DNA of 37,797 nt from Wenzhouxiangella sediminis (GTDB lineage: Bacteria > Pseudomonadota > Gammaproteobacteria > Xanthomonadales > Wenzhouxiangellaceae). The number at the start of each line of letters is the position of its first letter. Within the stretch, counting starts at the first letter, position 1. The position numbers and the translations under genes are program-made. This document shows, in pieces, positions 27,941 through 37,797 of the stretch. Under the pieces are notes generated by a model. It made no database searches. It saw only the letters and a program-made list of their open reading frames with translations, and had not been told where the DNA came from. The stretch is from NCBI RefSeq assembly GCF_003410055.1, contig NZ_QUZK01000054.1, positions 1 to 37,797 on the forward strand, given 5' to 3'.

Positions 27941-28223
27941 TTCAGGTTTCAGGGTTTCAGGTTTCAGGCGGCATCCGCCGACCCATCGTGGGCGGCTTCG
28001 CCGCGAAGGCTGTGGGGCGGGGTGTTCGGGGTTCCGGGTTCGGGGTTCCGGAAGAACCCAATCCGTCGTCCCGGCCCCCGCAAGCCGACGCGAAGCGTCG
28101 TCCCGGACCCCGATCCGGGACCTCCCCACCGAAGCCGCCACTAGATGGAAGGCCCCGGCTCAAGGCCGGGGCGAAGAAGTCAAATGTTTTCCTGAAACCT
28201 GAAACCTGAACCCTGAAACCTAA
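27941..28223. repeat. Composite element 2 (inverted orientation)
   Basis: TTTCAGG array (27941-27968), GGCGGCTTCGCCGCGAAGGC hairpin (27991-28010), GGGTTCCGG-type repeats (28019-28056), CCCGG modules (28062-28172), and CCTGAAA array (28190-28223). Reverse-complemented, it aligns in order with the elements at 25558 and 33181. Confidence 0.85.
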
Positions 28224-28267
28224 ATCCCATCGCGGCGAAGCCGCCCCGCAACCCTCACAGCGCCGAA

Positions 28268-28315
28268 CCAAAACACCAAAAAACCAAAACACCAAAAAAC
28301 CAAAACACCAAAAAA
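28268..28315. repeat. Tandem 16-bp repeat, three perfect copies
   Basis: CCAAAACACCAAAAAA repeated three times without mismatch, ending 19 bp before the PhoD stop codon. Likely slippage-prone; no function evident. Confidence 0.9.
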
Positions 28316-28334
28316 CGCCGCGCCAGCGGCCGAT

Positions 28335-29651
28335 CTAGGGCTGCAGATCCTCCTGCCGAATCTCGTCGCGCCAAACCTCATCCCCGTCACTGTCATGCAA
28401 GGTCAACGTCAACACCCGCTCGTTGCGCGGGCCGGTGACTTCGATCATGCCGAAGTTGCGCTCGGTGTAGAGGCTGCCGTCCACGTCGTACTGCATCGCC
28501 TCGTCGCGCGGATCGTGCGCGCCGGCGGTCAGTGGTGAGACGGTCCATTCGTAGAGCGGGTAGTTGCGGTAACGGTCCATCTTGAGCAACACCGAGTGGT
28601 GCCGGTCGCCGGACAGGAAGATCACGCCGGGAATGCGCTCGGCCTCGATGCGGTCGAGGATCTCGCGGCGCTCGCCGGGTGCGAGGTTGATGTAGGTCTC
28701 GCTGTTCTCGGCCGAGTTCAGGAACTGCCCGCCCATCACCACGAACTTGAAGCTGGCGTTGCTCGACTTCAGCGCGTCGATCAGCCAGTCGATCTGCTCC
28801 TCGCCCAGGATCGTGCGCTCGCCGGTCACCCGGTAGTTGGCCGAACGGAAATAACGGTTGTCGAGCAGGAAGAAGCCGACGTCGTGCCACTCGAAGTAGT
28901 TGGTCACCCCACCGGTGCCGGCGGCCGAGAAATCCGGGTTCGGCCAGAAGGCGTCGAACACGTCCAGCGCCGTCTCGCGCATGGCGTAGCCGCGATCGGC
29001 GTTGTTCGGACCGTAGTCGTGGTCGTCCCAGGTGGCGTAGTGGTGCGTGCCGGTGACCAGCTTCGCCAGCGCCTTGTGGCCGCGGGTGTGGCTGAATCGC
29101 GCATACATGCCCGATTCCGAGTTCCAGTCGGCCTCGCGGTAGTAGACGTTGTCGCCCAGCCAGAGCATGAAGGCCGGCTCGGCATCGGCGATGGCGTCGA
29201 AAATGCGATAGTCGCCGCCGTAAGGCGTGCCGGGGCGGTCGTACTCGGGCTGGTTGATGTAGGCGCAAGAGCCCATCGCGAAGCGGAAATCCGGCGGATC
29301 CTCGCGCCACTGCCACAACGGCTGGGTCACGAAACGCTGCTCGTGCTCGGCCGGCTGCACTTCGTCGTCGAGCAGCACCTCATAGGCATAGGTCAGGCCC
29401 GGCTCCAGGTCCGTCGCCAGCAATGTCGCCGTGTTGGCCTTGCTCGAATCGATCGCCACCGACTCGCTGAACGCCCACTCGTCGTCCTCTTCGGCCCGAT
29501 ACCGAATCTGGACCACCGCCGGCTCGTCGGTCTGCACCCACACCTTCACCTGGCGCATCGTCGAATGCCCGGGCATCGGCCCGGCCACGATCTCGGCGGC
29601 CATGGCCGACACCGACAACCCAAGCAGCAAAACAGCGAAAACGACACGCAT
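28335..29651 (-). CDS. PhoD-like alkaline phosphatase/phosphodiesterase (secreted)
   Basis: 438 residues from the ATG at 29651 with AAGGGA upstream; a TTG six codons earlier is less likely. Signal peptide cleaved near AMA-AE (residue 18-19). A short Fn3-like N-terminal domain (20-108) is followed by a metallophosphatase domain with GSCAY (127-131; the Cys is typical of PhoD), WLGDNVYY (164-171), WDDHDYGPNN (208-217) and GDRHH (348-352), the expected metal ligands. It releases phosphate from mono- or diesters outside the cytoplasm using Ca/Fe in known members. Monocistronic. No Pho-box was recognised, so phosphate control is not shown. Confidence 0.92.
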   Translation of the reverse strand: MRVVFAVLLLGLSVSAMAAEIVAGPMPGHSTMRQVKVWVQTDEPAVVQIRYRAEEDDEWAFSESVAIDSSKANTATLLATDLEPGLTYAYEVLLDDEVQPAEHEQRFVTQPLWQWREDPPDFRFAMGSCAYINQPEYDRPGTPYGGDYRIFDAIADAEPAFMLWLGDNVYYREADWNSESGMYARFSHTRGHKALAKLVTGTHHYATWDDHDYGPNNADRGYAMRETALDVFDAFWPNPDFSAAGTGGVTNYFEWHDVGFFLLDNRYFRSANYRVTGERTILGEEQIDWLIDALKSSNASFKFVVMGGQFLNSAENSETYINLAPGERREILDRIEAERIPGVIFLSGDRHHSVLLKMDRYRNYPLYEWTVSPLTAGAHDPRDEAMQYDVDGSLYTERNFGMIEVTGPRNERVLTLTLHDSDGDEVWRDEIRQEDLQP

Positions 29652-29680
29652 GGCAAATCCCTTGTTCAAATCCTGCGCAG

Positions 29681-29709
29681 ACTATACCGATTCTACGCCA
29701 CGACGACAT
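29681..29709 (-). promoter_or_regulatory. Possible promoter of the PhoD gene
   Basis: Minus-strand TATAGT (29686-29681), 30 bp before the start; the -35 at 17 bp is poor (ATGTCG). Low confidence. Confidence 0.3.
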
Positions 29710-29742
29710 GACAACGGCGCTCATTTCAGGCGCTCTGGAAGT

Positions 29743-30055
29743 GAGATCTCACGCGGAGCCGCAGAGGGGCAGAGGTCGCAGAGAGAGTCAAAATCAAAAT
29801 CGTTTTAACGCAAAGACGCAAAGACGCTAAGAAATCAAAACAAATTGAAGATGCGGGCGGCATCCGTCGTGGGAGCGGCCGTCAAGCGGCGATGCCCAAT
29901 TCGAGACCCCGGGCATCTGGGTCTGGAGCCCGTTTGGACGTCACCGTAGCCCTTGTGACGATTGAAATTCAGTTTTCTTTGCGTCTTCGCGTCTTTGCGT
30001 TCAGAAGATTTTGACTTTGATTTTCGCCGCGCACTCCGCGGCTCTGCGTGAGACG
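29743..30055. repeat. Triple-nested palindromic element with REP-like centre
   Basis: Outermost arms: TCTCACGCGGAGCCGCAGAG (29747-29766 and on) paired with 30025-30055. Next layer: AAAATCAAAATC plus ACGCAAAG units (29788-29834) paired with 29973-30024. The centre (29835-29972) is unique, with a degenerate REP-like hairpin at 29870-29893. It fills the 435-bp gap between the PhoD and Lhr genes; no gene seen. Confidence 0.8.
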
Positions 30056-30086
30056 CTCAGCCGTCCGTCGGGGATGCGAGCCCGAC

Positions 30087-33122
<3,036 letters not shown>

Positions 33123-33128
33123 GCGCGC

Positions 33129-33134
33129 ATTATG
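33129..33134 (-). promoter_or_regulatory. Candidate -10 box placing the Lhr start at the first base of its mRNA
   Basis: CATAAT on the minus strand ends 6 nt before the ATG at 33122; no Shine-Dalgarno is present. The -35 is weak (ACCTTT, 17-bp spacing). Confidence 0.35.
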
Positions 33135-33180
33135 GGCGTGGCGCGTTCTCAAAAGGTGAGAAAAAGGTTGCAGGGAATGA

Positions 33181-33395
33181 AGGTTTCAGGTTTCAGGAAA
33201 GCAACCGACTTCGTCGCCCCGGCCTTGAGCCGGGGCCTTCCATCCGTTGGCGCCTTCGGTGGGGAGGTCCCGGCTCGGGGGCCGGGACGACGGATTGGGT
33301 TTTCCCCGAACACCCCGCCCCAAAGCCCTCGCGGCGAAGCCGCCCCGCAACGCCCAAGGCGCCGCCTGAAACCTGAAACCTGAACCCTGAAACCT
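33181..33395. repeat. Composite element 3: CCCGG module between inverted CCTGAAA arrays
   Basis: TTTCAGG array (33181-33197), CCCGG module (33212-33292), CCCCGAACACCCCGCCCC segment (33304-33321), CCTCGCGGCGAAGCCGCC hairpin (33328-33345), and CCTGAAA array (33364-33395). Shortest and cleanest of the three copies. It fills the divergent gap between Lhr and the 5-oxoprolinase gene. Confidence 0.88.
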
Positions 33396-33402
33396 ATTCT
33401 CT

Positions 33403-33411
33403 TGCTAAAGT
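33403..33411 (+). promoter_or_regulatory. Candidate extended -10 box of the 5-oxoprolinase gene
   Basis: TGCTAAAGT ends 6 nt before the ATG at 33418, and no ribosome site is visible, again suggesting a leaderless transcript. A TATTCT at about 33395 is an alternative. Confidence 0.35.
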
Positions 33412-33417
33412 CACCCC

Positions 33418-37044
<3,627 letters not shown>

Positions 37045-37053
37045 CTGACGCAA

Positions 37054-37252
37054 AGCGTCGTCCCGGCCCCCGAGCCGGGACCTTCCGTCGGTTGGCACCA
37101 ATGCATGGAAGGCCCCGGGTCAAGCCCGGGGCGACGGAATACCACCCATCGCCGCCCCAGCCGTAGCGAAGCGTCGTCCCGGCCCCGGAGCCGGGACCTT
37201 CCGTCCGTTGGCACCAGGAGATCGAAGGACCCGGATCAAGCCCGAGGCAACC
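37054..37252. repeat. Two CCCGG modules downstream of the GIY-YIG gene
   Basis: Modules at about 37054-37138 and 37163-37252, same orientation, each with the two hairpins. The second is degenerate (GGACCCGG...CCCGAGGC). They fill the gap between the 5-oxoprolinase stop and the GIY-YIG stop, which comes 3 bp after the second module. Confidence 0.85.
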
Positions 37253-37254
37253 CC

Positions 37255-37566
37255 TCAATAACAACTACTCACATCCACCGCCCCATCCGCAATGCCCGGG
37301 TACAGATCCATCCACTCCGGATTCTCACGCTCGATCAACTGGATCTTCCACTGCCTTCGCCAACGTTTGAGCCTCACCTCTCGCTGAATCGCTTCCACGA
37401 GTTCGTCGAAACCCTCGTAGTGGACCAGCTTCGACAAGTGATACTTCCTCGTGAATCCGGAAACGAACCGCCCGCGATGCTCCCAGACTCGCCGGACCAG
37501 ATTGTTTGTCACACCGACGTAGAGCGTGCCTCTCGGCTTGTTGGTAAGGACATAGACGTAGTACAT
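37255..37566 (-). CDS. GIY-YIG nuclease-fold protein (COG2827/UPF0213-like)
   Basis: 103 residues from the ATG at 37566 (MYYVYVLTNK); the frame is open further upstream but crosses the repeat. GIY-YIG core: YVYVL (GIY position), LYVGVTNNLVRRVWEHR (YIG position, Arg of the first helix), then a Glu in QREVRLKRWRRQWKIQLIE and NPEWMDLYPGI, all typical of small stand-alone members. Biochemical function of this group is not established; nuclease activity is inferred from the fold. It lies between directly repeated CCCGG modules on both sides. A small hairpin lies directly before the start codon and there is no clear ribosome site. Confidence 0.92.
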   Translation of the reverse strand: MYYVYVLTNKPRGTLYVGVTNNLVRRVWEHRGRFVSGFTRKYHLSKLVHYEGFDELVEAIQREVRLKRWRRQWKIQLIERENPEWMDLYPGIADGAVDVSSCY

Positions 37567-37567
37567 G

Positions 37568-37582
37568 CTGCCAATGTGGCAG
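37568..37582 (-). other. Small hairpin abutting the GIY-YIG start codon
   Basis: CTGCCA-CAT-TGGCAG on the minus strand (6-bp stem, 3-nt loop), one base before the ATG, occupying the ribosome-site position. It could limit translation. Inference only. Confidence 0.45.
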
Positions 37583-37676
37583 AACTTGCGATGATCAAGA
37601 AACGGCAAATGCCCGCTGGAACGTGTAGGAAAACCGCGCTCCACACAGCCCCCGTCACCCCGCCGCAACAAACTGA

Positions 37677-37797
37677 CGCGAAGCGTCATCCCGGACCCCG
37701 CAATCCGACGCGAAGCGTCGTCCCGGACCCCGATCCGGGACCTCCCCACCGAAGGCGCCAACCGATGGAAGGCCCCGGCTCAAGGCCGGGGCGACGA
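37677..37797. repeat. CCCGG module upstream of the GIY-YIG gene (runs to the window edge)
   Basis: A partial unit (37677-37712, GCGAAGCGTCATCCCGGACC) followed by a full module with both hairpins (GTCCCGGACC...GGGAC and GGCCCCGGC...GCCGGGGC). Same orientation as the modules at 37054-37252. Confidence 0.85.

Overview
The window is GC-rich (about two thirds G+C by eye) and bacterial. The gene set suggests a heterotrophic gammaproteobacterium of the Xanthomonadales/Wenzhouxiangellaceae kind: many secreted beta-helix and beta-propeller proteins, an ECF sigma/Ser-Thr kinase pair, DUF3300, LemA-DUF2207, acetoacetyl-CoA synthetase and a fused 5-oxoprolinase. The taxonomic placement is inference. I see no rRNA, tRNA, CRISPR array, phage or plasmid backbone.

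Layout. 145-4362 (-): large secreted di-haem cytochrome. 4667-8085 (+): thiolase, HMG-CoA lyase and a short-chain dehydrogenase, split by a small inserted cassette carrying a GxxExxY gene. 8408-10200: MscS channel (+) facing a NYN-domain protein (-). 10355-11515 (+): secreted beta-helix protein. 11533-14666 (-): Ser/Thr kinase-TPR and ECF sigma factor, overlapping by 4 nt. 14898-17413 (-): DUF2207 and LemA membrane proteins. 17708-18235 (+): small alpha/beta hydrolase. 18536-20485 (-): acetoacetyl-CoA synthetase. 20630-23336 (+): exported cyclophilin, then an ABC ATPase and permease. 23724-25472 (-): DUF3300 lipoprotein with an Arg/Ser-rich tail. 25948-27927 (+): second beta-helix protein. 28335-29651 (-): PhoD-like phosphatase. 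30087-33122 (-): Lhr-family helicase. 33418-37044 (+): 5-oxoprolinase. 37255-37566 (-): GIY-YIG protein.

The thiolase, HMG-CoA lyase, SDR and acetoacetyl-CoA synthetase fit one theme: leucine/isoleucine and acetoacetate breakdown to acetyl-CoA.

The most unusual content is between the genes. Almost every intergenic space holds members of a few dispersed repeat families. (1) ACGCAAAG elements are long, often nested palindromes (9256, 17464, 18251, 23394, 29743); one copy (6750-7270) has a GxxExxY gene between near-perfect 51-bp inverted arms. (2) CCCGG modules of about 80 bp with two hairpins occur singly, as dimers, and on both sides of the GIY-YIG gene. (3) Three composite elements (25558, 27941, 33181) have a CCCGG module between inverted CCTGAAA heptamer arrays. 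Two non-coding ACGCAAAG copies share a core hairpin with compensatory base changes. Each of the first two families thus contains or surrounds one small nuclease-fold gene, reminiscent of REP/RAYT pairs.

Separately, three unrelated secreted proteins end in the same short motif, D-x-[IL]-F-x-D-[GR]-F, within four residues of the C-terminus. This is a candidate sorting or secretion signal.
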